Positions 1-5,781 of a stretch of 10,835 nt of DNA are shown piece after piece; within the stretch, counting starts at the first letter, position 1, and each line of letters begins with the position of its first letter. The stretch spans positions 1-10,835 of the forward strand of contig JACMNW010000184.1 in the NCBI GenBank assembly GCA_014378345.1. Direction: 5' to 3'. The notes under the pieces are model-generated. The model was given only the letters and a program-made list of their open reading frames with translations. It was not told the origin of the DNA and did no database searches. Made by a program: the position numbers and the translations under genes. The DNA comes from Pseudorhodobacter sp. GTDB taxonomy: Bacteria > Pseudomonadota > Alphaproteobacteria > Rhodobacterales > Rhodobacteraceae.

Positions 1-140
1 ATCGGCAGGCCGTAAATCACCGATCTGAAATGCGCGTCGCCGCCAGCGTTATCGGCATACCGCACCCGCCACAGCAGAACCCCGGTGGAAAACCACCACA
101 GAAATACGGCGGCAAGGCCTGCGATCCAGGAATTAGCCAT
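1..140 (-). CDS. puhE: PuhE, photosynthetic complex assembly protein (5' part, runs off the window)
   Basis: Only the first 46 codons lie in the window; the gene continues past position 1. The protein begins MANSWIAGLAAVFLWWFSTG and continues with a membrane segment followed by a basic stretch (LLWRVRYADN). The WWFSTG motif close to the N terminus is what I recall of PuhE (DUF3623), a multi-spanning membrane protein that, from work in Rhodobacter capsulatus, modulates reaction-centre and bacteriochlorophyll assembly. Its place directly downstream of acsF is the usual one for puhE (often followed by hemA). I chose the ATG at 140 because family proteins start only a few residues before the WWFSTG segment and because a G-rich ribosome binding sequence (GCGGGG) lies 8 bases upstream. 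A second in-frame ATG at 191 would add 17 residues (MLILYRPSAPCVCGVPR) with no stop between; I regard it as a by-product of the repeat described separately. The identification rests on a short fragment. Confidence 0.82.
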   Translation of the reverse strand, partial: MANSWIAGLAAVFLWWFSTGVLLWRVRYADNAGGDAHFRSVIYGLP

Positions 141-168
141 GCGTGGCACCCCGCAAACGCAAGGTGCC
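130..168 (-). repeat. Repeat copy A, overlapping the puhE start (imperfect hairpin)
   Basis: This copy matches copy B at 182-219. The first part (GAATTAGCCAT here, GAATTAACAT in B) differs by one inserted base and a substitution. The following 28 bases (141-168 against 192-219) differ at three positions. In copy A only an imperfect stem can form: GGCACC (145-150) pairs with GGTGCC (163-168), with an inner two-base-pair GC stem and two mismatches between. On the transcript, the downstream arm includes bases at and next to the puhE ribosome binding site, and the ATG lies just outside it. Confidence 0.75.
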
Positions 169-181
169 GACGGTCTGTATA

Positions 182-219
182 GAATTAACATGCGTGGCAC
201 CCTGCAAAAGCAGGGTGCC
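182..219 (-). repeat. Repeat copy B, upstream of puhE, with duplicated ATG context
   Basis: This is a direct repeat of the sequence at 130-168 (25 of 28 bases identical over 192-219, plus a related GAATTA flank). It lies within the acsF-puhE gap. Like copy A it ends, in transcript orientation, with GGGTGCCACGCATG, so it carries its own ATG (189-191) with identical upstream context. That ATG is in frame with puhE, 51 bases upstream. Most of this copy is part of the perfect hairpin 191-224. Confidence 0.75.
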
Positions 220-224
220 ACGCA
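191..224 (-). terminator. Perfect 15-bp hairpin with a four-base loop between acsF and puhE
   Basis: The arms 191-205 (TGCGTGGCACCCTGC) and 210-224 are exact reverse complements, with a loop of four bases (TTTT in the transcript). The stem is GC-rich and should be very stable. On the minus strand the stem is followed by TGTTAATTC rather than a run of T, so it is not a classic intrinsic terminator. A role in mRNA 3'-end protection for acsF, RNase processing, or partial attenuation before puhE is equally possible. Confidence 0.6.
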
Positions 225-226
225 GG

Positions 227-252
227 GCTGCGGGACGCGCCCATCCCGTAGC
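227..252 (-). other. Stem-loop, nine-base arms with one imperfect pair
   Basis: GCTGCGGGA (227-235) and TCCCGTAGC (244-252) are inverted with an 8-base loop; one position is a mismatch in the minus-strand transcript (A opposite C), or a G-U pair if the plus strand were transcribed. It lies between the acsF stop codon and the perfect hairpin at 191-224. Together they would form two consecutive stems at the 3' end of acsF mRNA. Function unknown. Confidence 0.4.
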
Positions 253-260
253 CCCAACCT

Positions 261-272
261 CTGCCATGGCAG
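261..272. other. Twelve-base perfect palindrome CTGCCATGGCAG
   Basis: This is a self-complementary 12-mer, 18 bases after the acsF stop codon. It could be a dimeric DNA-binding site or a short RNA hairpin, but it matches no regulator motif that I know and could be chance. Confidence 0.3.
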
Positions 273-290
273 CGGTATGGGAAATCAGCG

Positions 291-1385
291 TCAATACGTA
301 GGCTCCAGCCGCACCGATGCGGGCAGATCGTGTTTGATGGCCGGAATGGAATACAGCGCCACAAACGTGCGCGCAGCAGATGCTGCGGCAACCCAACCCG
401 CCAGCTTGCCGCCAATACCGCCGCGCCGTTTTGCGGCATCCATCGCAATGAAGGCCCGGTTCATCCGGTCAAGGTTCGGACGCCAGCGTTTGTGCTGAAT
501 GTCCAGTTCCATCGGGAAGATTTGCAAGCTGATCTCACTGGTAATTCGGAACACCTCTTGATCATACCAATCGATATCAACGTTCAGCGCCTTGTGGAAT
601 TCAGGCCGCGCGTGATCACGCACCCACATGGTCATGTAGACGGCGGTCAGGAAGAACTTGATATAGAGTTTGTTCACAAAGCTGGTGGTCAGCTTGGGGT
701 CGGTTTTCATAATTAAGGCAAACGCCTCACCATGGCTGAATTCGTCATTGCACCATTCGCGGAACCATTTGAAAATCGGGTGGAACCGCTGTTCCGGATG
801 GCGTTCCAGATGGCGAAAAATGGTGATGTAACGGGCATAGCCGATCTTTTCCGAAAGATAAGTCGCGTAATAGATGAACTTCGGGCGGAAGTAGGTGTAT
901 TTCTTGGCCTTGGTCAGGAACCCGAGGTTCACGGCAACGCCCGCTTCGCGCAAAGCATCATTGATGAAACCCGCGTGGCGAGCCTCATCCCGTGCCATCA
1001 GGCCGAACAATTCGCAAATATCGGGGTTGGCCCCGCGGCGTTTCATTTCTTTGTACAGCACGCAGCCCGAAAATTCGGCGGTGCAAGAGGATACCAGAAA
1101 ATCAATAAACTCGCGCTTCAGTTTCGGGTCCATGCCGTCCCAGTCCGCATCCCATTCGGCGTTCTTTTTGAAGTGCCCCTTGTTCGGGTCGGATTTCATC
1201 TGCCCAATCAGTTTGTCCCAATCGGCGCGAACAGGCGTCACATCGATCTTGTCCATCTCGTCGAAATCGGTGGTGTAAAAGCGCGGGTTCAGCAGGGTGG
1301 TTTCCGTGGCCATCGCGGTGGTATCGGTAACCGGTGTCGACAGATCGATGTCTTCAGGAAACAGGTCCTTTGGATTGGCGTTCAT
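291..1385 (-). CDS. acsF: AcsF, aerobic (oxygen-dependent) Mg-protoporphyrin IX monomethyl ester cyclase
   Basis: A 364-residue diiron enzyme that closes isocyclic ring E of bacteriochlorophyll, turning Mg-protoporphyrin IX monomethyl ester into divinyl protochlorophyllide with O2 and reductant. Visible ferritin-like metal-binding motifs are E104 in TAEFSG, DEARH at 133-137 and DEFSH at 214-218, supplying glutamate and histidine ligands. A hydrophobic stretch near 241-254 (YIKFFLTAVYMTMW) agrees with membrane association. Its substrate is the product of BchM and its own product is the substrate of BchB/BchL/BchN, so it sits between two other steps encoded here. The ATG at 1385 overlaps the stop of the upstream 98-codon gene (ATGA) and has GAGG 7 bases upstream, so the two are probably translationally coupled. 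Length is close to the roughly 358 residues I recall for Rhodobacter and Rubrivivax AcsF. Very confident identification. Confidence 0.96.
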   Translation of the reverse strand: MNANPKDLFPEDIDLSTPVTDTTAMATETTLLNPRFYTTDFDEMDKIDVTPVRADWDKLIGQMKSDPNKGHFKKNAEWDADWDGMDPKLKREFIDFLVSSCTAEFSGCVLYKEMKRRGANPDICELFGLMARDEARHAGFINDALREAGVAVNLGFLTKAKKYTYFRPKFIYYATYLSEKIGYARYITIFRHLERHPEQRFHPIFKWFREWCNDEFSHGEAFALIMKTDPKLTTSFVNKLYIKFFLTAVYMTMWVRDHARPEFHKALNVDIDWYDQEVFRITSEISLQIFPMELDIQHKRWRPNLDRMNRAFIAMDAAKRRGGIGGKLAGWVAAASAARTFVALYSIPAIKHDLPASVRLEPTY

Positions 1386-1678
1386 AGTTTCACCTCATCT
1401 GAAAAGGAAAATTCGCACAGTTCCATAAAGCCCAGATCGCCGGTCATCCGGGTCCATAGACGTTCAAGCCGGGAGGCGCGGGTGATGGTGGCGGTGCGGT
1501 CTTCGATAACCAATTCGCCGTAGGCGGCAAGCACGGGTTTGCCGTGTACCAAAACCTCATCACCGGGATAGACAACTGCGCCATTGTTGAAACGCACATG
1601 CGCGTGCAGGCTTTCAAAGCGGTGGCTGACCTCGACGGTGCAGGGCACCTCTTCCGCCGTTTTTGTGAACAGTCCCAT
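1382..1678 (-). CDS. Small uncharacterised protein (98 aa) between puhC and acsF
   Basis: I cannot name this protein. It is soluble-looking (no membrane segment or signal peptide). It starts MGLFTKTAEEVPCTVEVSHR, and the central part (about residues 13-67) alternates polar and hydrophobic residues as in a beta-rich fold, with glycine turns at VYPGDEVLVHGKPVL. A basic segment follows (RASRLERLWTR, 67-77), then an acidic tail. Two cysteines (13 and 88) are not in a metal-binding arrangement. The ATG at 1678 has AAGGAA 7 bases upstream, and the stop overlaps the acsF ATG in an ATGA junction, which supports a real translated gene. A small open reading frame at this place is known in Rhodobacter clusters (orf55 of R. 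capsulatus, as I remember), but homology to it is not shown here. A role with AcsF or in complex assembly is suggested only by position. Confidence 0.85.
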   Translation of the reverse strand: MGLFTKTAEEVPCTVEVSHRFESLHAHVRFNNGAVVYPGDEVLVHGKPVLAAYGELVIEDRTATITRASRLERLWTRMTGDLGFMELCEFSFSDEVKL

Positions 1679-1704
1679 GGTTCGGTTCCTTATTCTTATA
1701 GTCT

Positions 1705-2175
1705 TTACTGTGCCAACAGCCGTTCAAACGCGGCCTTGTTGTCGGAACCAAAGGCGTAAAGCTCGGCGCTCCACCCTGTCAGGTCATCTTCAATCGTCAG
1801 GCGGCCATTTTGATACTTGACCAGACGAACAGGCAACAGCGGGTCGAGGCCAAATTTGCGGCGGGTCGTTTCAAGCCCACTTTGGATCACCGTCACAAAC
1901 CCACCATGTGGCAGGTCGATCATCACCGATTTATCAACGTTATAAACAGTCACAGCCTGTGCCGAATGGCCTTCGAGGATAATCTGGCGTTCACGGACAA
2001 CGGCAGATGGTTTTGGCACACCGACATGGTCGCGCCCGGTAAGGACTGCAAAGCCAACAAGGGCAACTGTCGCCAAAACCAACACCAGCATCCCTTGCAA
2101 AAGCCGTTTCGGAATCATTTCCGGGTTGTCACTGCGCAGTTTTGGCGTGCGGGGCAGATCGGAGAGTTGTGTCAT
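1705..2175 (-). CDS. puhC: PuhC, reaction-centre / light-harvesting 1 assembly protein
   Basis: A 156-residue protein with one N-terminal membrane segment (about residues 26-46, LLQGMLVLVLATVALVGFAVL) after a basic cytoplasmic stretch, then a periplasmic-type domain of about 105 residues (RQIILEGHSAQAVTVYN..., ending in FERLLAQ). This architecture, the length (about 162 in R. capsulatus) and the position after puhB identify PuhC, which in R. capsulatus is needed for proper reorganisation of the reaction-centre/LH1/PufX core complex. I chose the ATG at 2175 over the in-frame GTG at 2184 because a GGGGG ribosome binding sequence lies 8 bases before the ATG, whereas it abuts the GTG. It follows the puhB stop by 12 bases and precedes the 98-codon gene by 26 bases. 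Confidence 0.92.
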   Translation of the reverse strand: MTQLSDLPRTPKLRSDNPEMIPKRLLQGMLVLVLATVALVGFAVLTGRDHVGVPKPSAVVRERQIILEGHSAQAVTVYNVDKSVMIDLPHGGFVTVIQSGLETTRRKFGLDPLLPVRLVKYQNGRLTIEDDLTGWSAELYAFGSDNKAAFERLLAQ

Positions 2176-2187
2176 TGCATGCACCCC

Positions 2188-2835
2188 CTATTTCGCTGTC
2201 ACAGCACCAACAGGTGCCGCAGACATATCTTTTCGCGCAATCACTGGCACGCTTAGGCGTTGTTCTGCCGCGTCACTTAACACCCGCGCCACCCGGGCGG
2301 CATCTGCAATGCTGCGAAGGGCTGGTTGGGTCTTGGCAAAATGCCACGGGCGCACGTGCGGCCAGGCAATAAGATACGAAATCTTCGTGTCGCCCGTTGT
2401 TTCGAGGGCAATGGTGCCGCTGCCTGATTTGTGCAGATCAAGCTTTGCCGCGCCGATCTGGGCAAACGGATAGTTGAACGTCACTGATAATGCCGCCCCG
2501 ATCCGCATCACCACACGCGACGATGTGATCGTGTACATGCAAGCCCGCGCCTGAGCATAGGCCAACAGCCACACCACAGCGCAAACCAGTGCCCCAAGCG
2601 CGATATGGGGAATGGCTACGGCGACGGCTTTACCCAAACCGCCAGACGCAAACGCCACCTGCGTGCGCCAAATCACCAAGCCCACGAAATAGGCGGCGAT
2701 CCAGTAAATCTTGAATGCATCCCGCGCCAAAGCCCAAACAGAGGGGCGTCCTTGCCATAGAATTTCTTCGCCGGCAGGGGGGCGTTCGGGCAAGCCGGGG
2801 ATCGGCTCGAATGCAAAATCGTCATGGCCTGTCAT
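2188..2835 (-). CDS. puhB: PuhB, reaction-centre assembly factor
   Basis: A 215-residue membrane protein. The N terminus (DDFAFEPIPGLPERPPAGEEILWQGRPSVWALARDAF) is typical of PuhB; the EEILWQGRP element is also the hallmark of bacterial PH-domain membrane proteins. Membrane segments are visible at about 41-58 and 69-94. They are followed by a soluble PH-like domain (YTITSSRVVMRIGAALSVTFNYPF, from about 101), as in bacterial PH families. In R. capsulatus PuhB helps assemble the reaction centre and affects LH1. The ATG at 2835 is chosen because AAGGAGGG lies 6 bases upstream and the family starts here; a longer reading frame from 2892 would run through the hairpin after puhA and is rejected. 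The last residues (KDMSAAPVGAVTAK) look like an unstructured tail. Confidence 0.93.
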   Translation of the reverse strand: MTGHDDFAFEPIPGLPERPPAGEEILWQGRPSVWALARDAFKIYWIAAYFVGLVIWRTQVAFASGGLGKAVAVAIPHIALGALVCAVVWLLAYAQARACMYTITSSRVVMRIGAALSVTFNYPFAQIGAAKLDLHKSGSGTIALETTGDTKISYLIAWPHVRPWHFAKTQPALRSIADAARVARVLSDAAEQRLSVPVIARKDMSAAPVGAVTAK

Positions 2836-2841
2836 GGCAGA

Positions 2842-2849
2842 CCCTCCTT
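2842..2849 (-). promoter_or_regulatory. Strong ribosome binding site of puhB
   Basis: AAGGAGGG on the minus strand, 6 bases before the ATG at 2835. It fixes the puhB start and shows that the 62-base gap after puhA is untranslated. Confidence 0.85.
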
Positions 2850-2860
2850 TGTTTGTCGCC

Positions 2861-2888
2861 AAAAATGTGGCCCGGGCGCGGGCCACAT
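2861..2888 (-). terminator. Terminator-like hairpin with T-run after puhA
   Basis: In transcript orientation ATGTGGCCCG, loop CGCC, CGGGCCACAT form a perfect 10-base-pair, GC-rich stem (2888-2879 with 2874-2865). It is followed by a run of five T (2865-2861, the first T closing the stem). It begins 9 bases after the puhA stop and ends well before the puhB ribosome binding site. This is the form of a Rho-independent terminator. Because puhB and puhC follow on the same strand, it more likely causes partial termination or protects the puhA mRNA 3' end, giving more of the structural H subunit than of the assembly factors; the intercistronic hairpin of the Rhodobacter puf operon is a known parallel. 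Confidence 0.8.
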
Positions 2889-2897
2889 CCAAGGGTA

Positions 2898-3656
2898 TCA
2901 GAAACCGCGCTTGCGCTTTTCGGCAGCATACATCCAGCCACCCGCAACATAGCCCGATATCTTGTCTTCTTCCAGCATCGTTACCTCTGCTGCCGAACGT
3001 GTCGCAGGGATTGCACCGAACAGATCTGACGTCAGCGCGTTGACCCGAACGCGGTCTGCCTTGATCTTTGCCATTGGCATCGGCACCAAGCGCTTTTCGC
3101 CAGAGTTCAGTTCAATCTCCAGATAGCGCACCAGTTGTTCTGGCGCATCGACCCACATGTCCGAGACGCGGCCAACCACTTCCAGATCACCGGCTTGCAC
3201 AGGCAGCCCGCGCGGATCGCGCCCGGCAGAGACGATAAAGCCATCAGCCCGCGCCATCGGCACAATCTTGTTGTGGCCATGGCCATCCAGTTCCGGCAAA
3301 TCACGGCGCGGTGCCCAAGCGGCCGGACCCACGCCATCCGTCATCGGGTTGCCTGTGGGCATATGCGGGAAACCTTCTGATCCGGCAGTTCGGGTCAGCG
3401 CCAATTCCCGCGCCTCGCGCGCGCCGTTTGGCACAGTTACATCACCGCGCCCATGGGGCAGGCGGAAGGTTTTTGCCTTTGGTAGACCAAAGGGCCCTTG
3501 GTTGGGGGCAGATGTGCCATCCTCATTTTCCAGCGGATAGCCTTCGCGCATATTTTCAGTTTGTAGGTAATAGATCAGCAGGGCAAAAAAGCCCCAGAAC
3601 AGCCAGATCGCAAGGCTTGCCAGATCGAAATTGCCAAAGAAAGTTACACCAAGCAT
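2898..3656 (-). CDS. puhA: PuhA, photosynthetic reaction-centre H subunit
   Basis: A 252-residue H subunit of the type II reaction centre. It has a single N-terminal membrane helix (about 11-31, DLASLAIWLFWGFFALLIYYL) followed by the diagnostic QTENMREGYPLENEDGT and a cytoplasmic PRC-barrel domain. Residues D124, H126, H128, K130, D170, E173 and R177 fall at exactly the numbers known from the R. sphaeroides protein, where they line the proton entry path to QB. The start is the ATG at 3656, with GGAGG 8 bases upstream (3665-3669); a GTG at 3671 would place that site inside the gene. The C terminus (AAEKRKRGF) ends about eight residues earlier than in R. sphaeroides (260 residues). The gene lies 18 bases after lhaA and is followed by a strong hairpin. 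Identification is certain. Confidence 0.98.
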   Translation of the reverse strand: MLGVTFFGNFDLASLAIWLFWGFFALLIYYLQTENMREGYPLENEDGTSAPNQGPFGLPKAKTFRLPHGRGDVTVPNGAREARELALTRTAGSEGFPHMPTGNPMTDGVGPAAWAPRRDLPELDGHGHNKIVPMARADGFIVSAGRDPRGLPVQAGDLEVVGRVSDMWVDAPEQLVRYLEIELNSGEKRLVPMPMAKIKADRVRVNALTSDLFGAIPATRSAAEVTMLEEDKISGYVAGGWMYAAEKRKRGF

Positions 3657-3674
3657 GTTTTGGTCCTCCACAGT

Positions 3675-5114
3675 TTAGGTCGGAAATTCCATGATGCCGG
3701 GTTGGGCATCATTGGAAGTGAGTTTCGGGTTGAAGGGTCGGGGCCGCACCAGCGGCGCCAAGGCGATAAGCGACGAAAACAGAACGATAATTTCCAAGAA
3801 ATACACGGAACTGTAGCCAAAGGACGGGCTTGCAAAGGCAGCCCCAAGATGGCCCTGCATGGCATAGTCGCCGATCGTATCACGCACGGCCCCGCCAACA
3901 GCGATGGAAAGCCCCGCTGCAGTGGCCTGCGCCGCACCCCAGGCACCAAGTGCGAGGCCGCGCCCGGATTTGCCACGTTCCGGCAAGGCCATCGCGGCAG
4001 TCAGTGTTGATACTGCAAACAATCCAGCGCCAAGGCCAATGCCAAAAGCACCAGCATAGAACAGCGATATTGACCCAAGCAACCCTGACAAGATCACCGC
4101 ACTGAACGCCGCAATGCCAACCAAAATGCCGCGGGCCGTCATGCGGAATGCGTCTTGCCCCATGCTCATCCAGCGCCCTGCCAGAATGAAGCCCAAAAGG
4201 GCACCAATCGCGTTGGCTGCCGTAAGCCAGGTGGTTGCACCCACCGACAGGCCCAAAATTTCGCCGCCGTAAGGTTCCAGCAGCACATCTTGCATCTGAA
4301 AGCCCATAGTGCCGATCAACACAAGGAAGATAAGCCGCCCGGCATGGCCGCCCTCCATGAAATCACGCCAGGATTCCAGAAAAACCGGCGGAATTTCGGC
4401 CATTTCTTCAGCCGTCATCGGCTTGACCTTTTCTTGTTTCCACAGCGCAATCATGTTCAAAACCATGGTCAACGCAGCACAACCCTGCACCACCCTGATC
4501 AATTTGATCTGGTCAAAATCGCGCAAAAGCCAGCCGATGATCACGGATGAACATGCCATGCCCAGCAAAAACATCACATAAAGCAGCGCCACAACCTTTG
4601 ATCGCGTCTCATCTGTTGCGCGGTCTGATGCCAGCGCCAGCCCCGCTGTTTGGGTCATGTGCAACCCAAGGCCGGTCATCAGGAATGCCGCCCCCGCAAT
4701 GGCCTTGCCTGCCCAATCGGGCCCAAGGATCTGGTCACCTGATAACAATATCAAGGCAAATGGCATGATGGCCAACCCGCCCATTTGCCATAAAGACCCG
4801 AACCAAAGATACGGAATCCGTTTCCAGCCGATATAGGATCGATGGTTATCGCTTTTATGCCCCAGCAGCGCCCGAAATGGCGCAGATAGCACCGGCAGGG
4901 CGATCATGAACGCAACCACAGTGGCCGCAACACCCAACTCTACAATCATCACGCGGTTCAGGGTACCCAGCAACAAGACGGTCGCCATCCCAACCGACAC
5001 CTGAAACAGCGACAGGCGCAACAACTGTGCCATCGGCAAGCCTTCCGACGCCGCATCCGCAAAGGGCAGGTAGGCGCCGCTAAGCTTTTTCAATTGACCT
5101 TTGCCAAGGATCAT
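3675..5114 (-). CDS. lhaA: LhaA, light-harvesting 1 assembly protein (PucC-type membrane protein)
   Basis: A 479-residue polytopic membrane protein, about twelve helices by eye, of the PucC/LhaA branch of the major facilitator superfamily. The N-terminal part holds LRLSLFQVSVGMATVLLLGTLNRVMIVELGV and the family signature GHKSDNHRSYIGWKRIPYLW (85-104). Later hydrophobic blocks include GLGLHMTQTAGLALASD and the glycine-rich FGIGLGAGLFAVSTLTAAMAL. In R. capsulatus LhaA (ORF1696) is required for efficient LH1 assembly and may channel bacteriochlorophyll to LH1 polypeptides. The ATG at 5114 overlaps the bchM stop in ATGA and has GGAG 8 bases upstream, so I prefer it to the ATG at 5132, which would put that site inside the gene. 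The position between bchM and puhA is the usual place for lhaA, which separates it from pucC of the puc operon. Confidence 0.95.
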   Translation of the reverse strand: MILGKGQLKKLSGAYLPFADAASEGLPMAQLLRLSLFQVSVGMATVLLLGTLNRVMIVELGVAATVVAFMIALPVLSAPFRALLGHKSDNHRSYIGWKRIPYLWFGSLWQMGGLAIMPFALILLSGDQILGPDWAGKAIAGAAFLMTGLGLHMTQTAGLALASDRATDETRSKVVALLYVMFLLGMACSSVIIGWLLRDFDQIKLIRVVQGCAALTMVLNMIALWKQEKVKPMTAEEMAEIPPVFLESWRDFMEGGHAGRLIFLVLIGTMGFQMQDVLLEPYGGEILGLSVGATTWLTAANAIGALLGFILAGRWMSMGQDAFRMTARGILVGIAAFSAVILSGLLGSISLFYAGAFGIGLGAGLFAVSTLTAAMALPERGKSGRGLALGAWGAAQATAAGLSIAVGGAVRDTIGDYAMQGHLGAAFASPSFGYSSVYFLEIIVLFSSLIALAPLVRPRPFNPKLTSNDAQPGIMEFPT

Positions 5115-5779
5115 GGACGAAACTCCAGACATTCAGAAATATAGAACCCACTGGTAACACGTTCGATTTTGGTCAAACGGCCCTTTGTGGCGGTGTTCAG
5201 GGTGTTAAACGCCTGCGGAATCATCACAGGGGATCGATCGCTGCGCGGGAAGGCTTTGCCGAGCGTGAAGAATGTCATCAGGAACGGCGTGCGTGGGGCT
5301 ACGGTGAACACTACGGATTCCGAGGTGCGCTCGCCCAGCTTATCAAGCGCTGCCGCAATATCGGGCGACGTGTAATAAATCAGGCTGTCCATCGCCATGA
5401 CGTAATCAAACCAGCCGTGGCTTTCGGCCAGCATATCGCCTGATGCAAATCGCACTTTCGGTAGCAAGTCCGCCGACAGCCGCGATTGCGCAATCCCGAT
5501 CAGTTGCGGCGAGATATCGACCGCCACCACATCAGCGCCGCGTGCGGCCAGTTCGGCGGTCATAAGCCCGGTGCCACAACCTGCATCCAGCACCCGTGCA
5601 CCGCGCAGATCATCGGGCACTTGTGCCATCATCGCAGCCCGCATCCGGTCCCGCCCCGCGCGCACAGTTTCGCGAATACGGCTTACGGGGGCGTCTGATG
5701 TCAGGCGTTCCCAAACCTTCGTCGCGGTGCGGTCAAAGTAGGTTTCCACCCGGTCACGTGTTGCGGAATAGTCGGCCAT
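5111..5779 (-). CDS. bchM: BchM, Mg-protoporphyrin IX O-methyltransferase
   Basis: A 222-residue S-adenosylmethionine-dependent methyltransferase that methylates the C13 propionate of Mg-protoporphyrin IX, the step between magnesium chelatase and the AcsF cyclase. Glycine-rich motif I, VLDAGCGTG, is at 63-71, the acidic ribose-binding residue D88 in VVAVDIS follows, and the N-terminal signature VETYFDRTATKVWERL is at 11-26. The C-terminal region (PRSDRSPVMIPQ, then GFYISECLEFRP) is also typical. I take the ATG at 5779, 2 bases after the bchL stop; an in-frame TTG at 5785 would add two residues. The ribosome binding sequence is weak, as expected with coupling to bchL. The stop overlaps the lhaA ATG. 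Confidence 0.96.
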   Translation of the reverse strand: MADYSATRDRVETYFDRTATKVWERLTSDAPVSRIRETVRAGRDRMRAAMMAQVPDDLRGARVLDAGCGTGLMTAELAARGADVVAVDISPQLIGIAQSRLSADLLPKVRFASGDMLAESHGWFDYVMAMDSLIYYTSPDIAAALDKLGERTSESVVFTVAPRTPFLMTFFTLGKAFPRSDRSPVMIPQAFNTLNTATKGRLTKIERVTSGFYISECLEFRP

Positions 5780-5781
5780 TC

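Larger units (their letters stand above)
141..290 (-). promoter_or_regulatory. acsF-puhE intergenic region rich in inverted repeats
   Basis: This 150-base gap is the longest in the window and separates the acsF stop (291-293) from the puhE ATG (140). In transcript order it holds a 12-base perfect palindrome (272-261), a stem-loop (252-227), a perfect 15-base-pair hairpin (224-191) and an imperfect hairpin (168-145) that covers the puhE ribosome binding site. I see no clear sigma-70 boxes and no TGT-N12-ACA PpsR/CrtJ motif in it. The hairpins could act as RNA stability or processing signals, or as partial terminators, allowing puhE to be expressed at a level different from acsF. That role is inference. 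Confidence 0.5.

Noticed and set aside
398..417. BchH cysteine group (protein residues 398-417) as a possible novel iron-sulphur site
   Set aside because: As I remember, other bacterial BchH proteins have a similar CxxCxxxC...CxER pattern in this region, so it is a family feature and not peculiar to this protein. The numbers are residues of BchH, not bases.
85..498. Plus-strand reading frame of 137 codons at the left edge, and many other plus-strand frames through the window
   Set aside because: They lie opposite clearly identified minus-strand genes, have no recognisable protein features, and mirror the codon pattern of those genes.
2836..2892. Longer puhB reading frame beginning at 2892
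   Set aside because: It would translate through the terminator-like hairpin and the strong ribosome binding site of puhB; family members begin near MTGHDDFAFEP.
3656..3672. TGT...ACA pair upstream of puhA resembling a PpsR/CrtJ operator
   Set aside because: The spacing is 11 bases and not the required 12, it overlaps the puhA ribosome binding site and start codon, and there is no second copy nearby.
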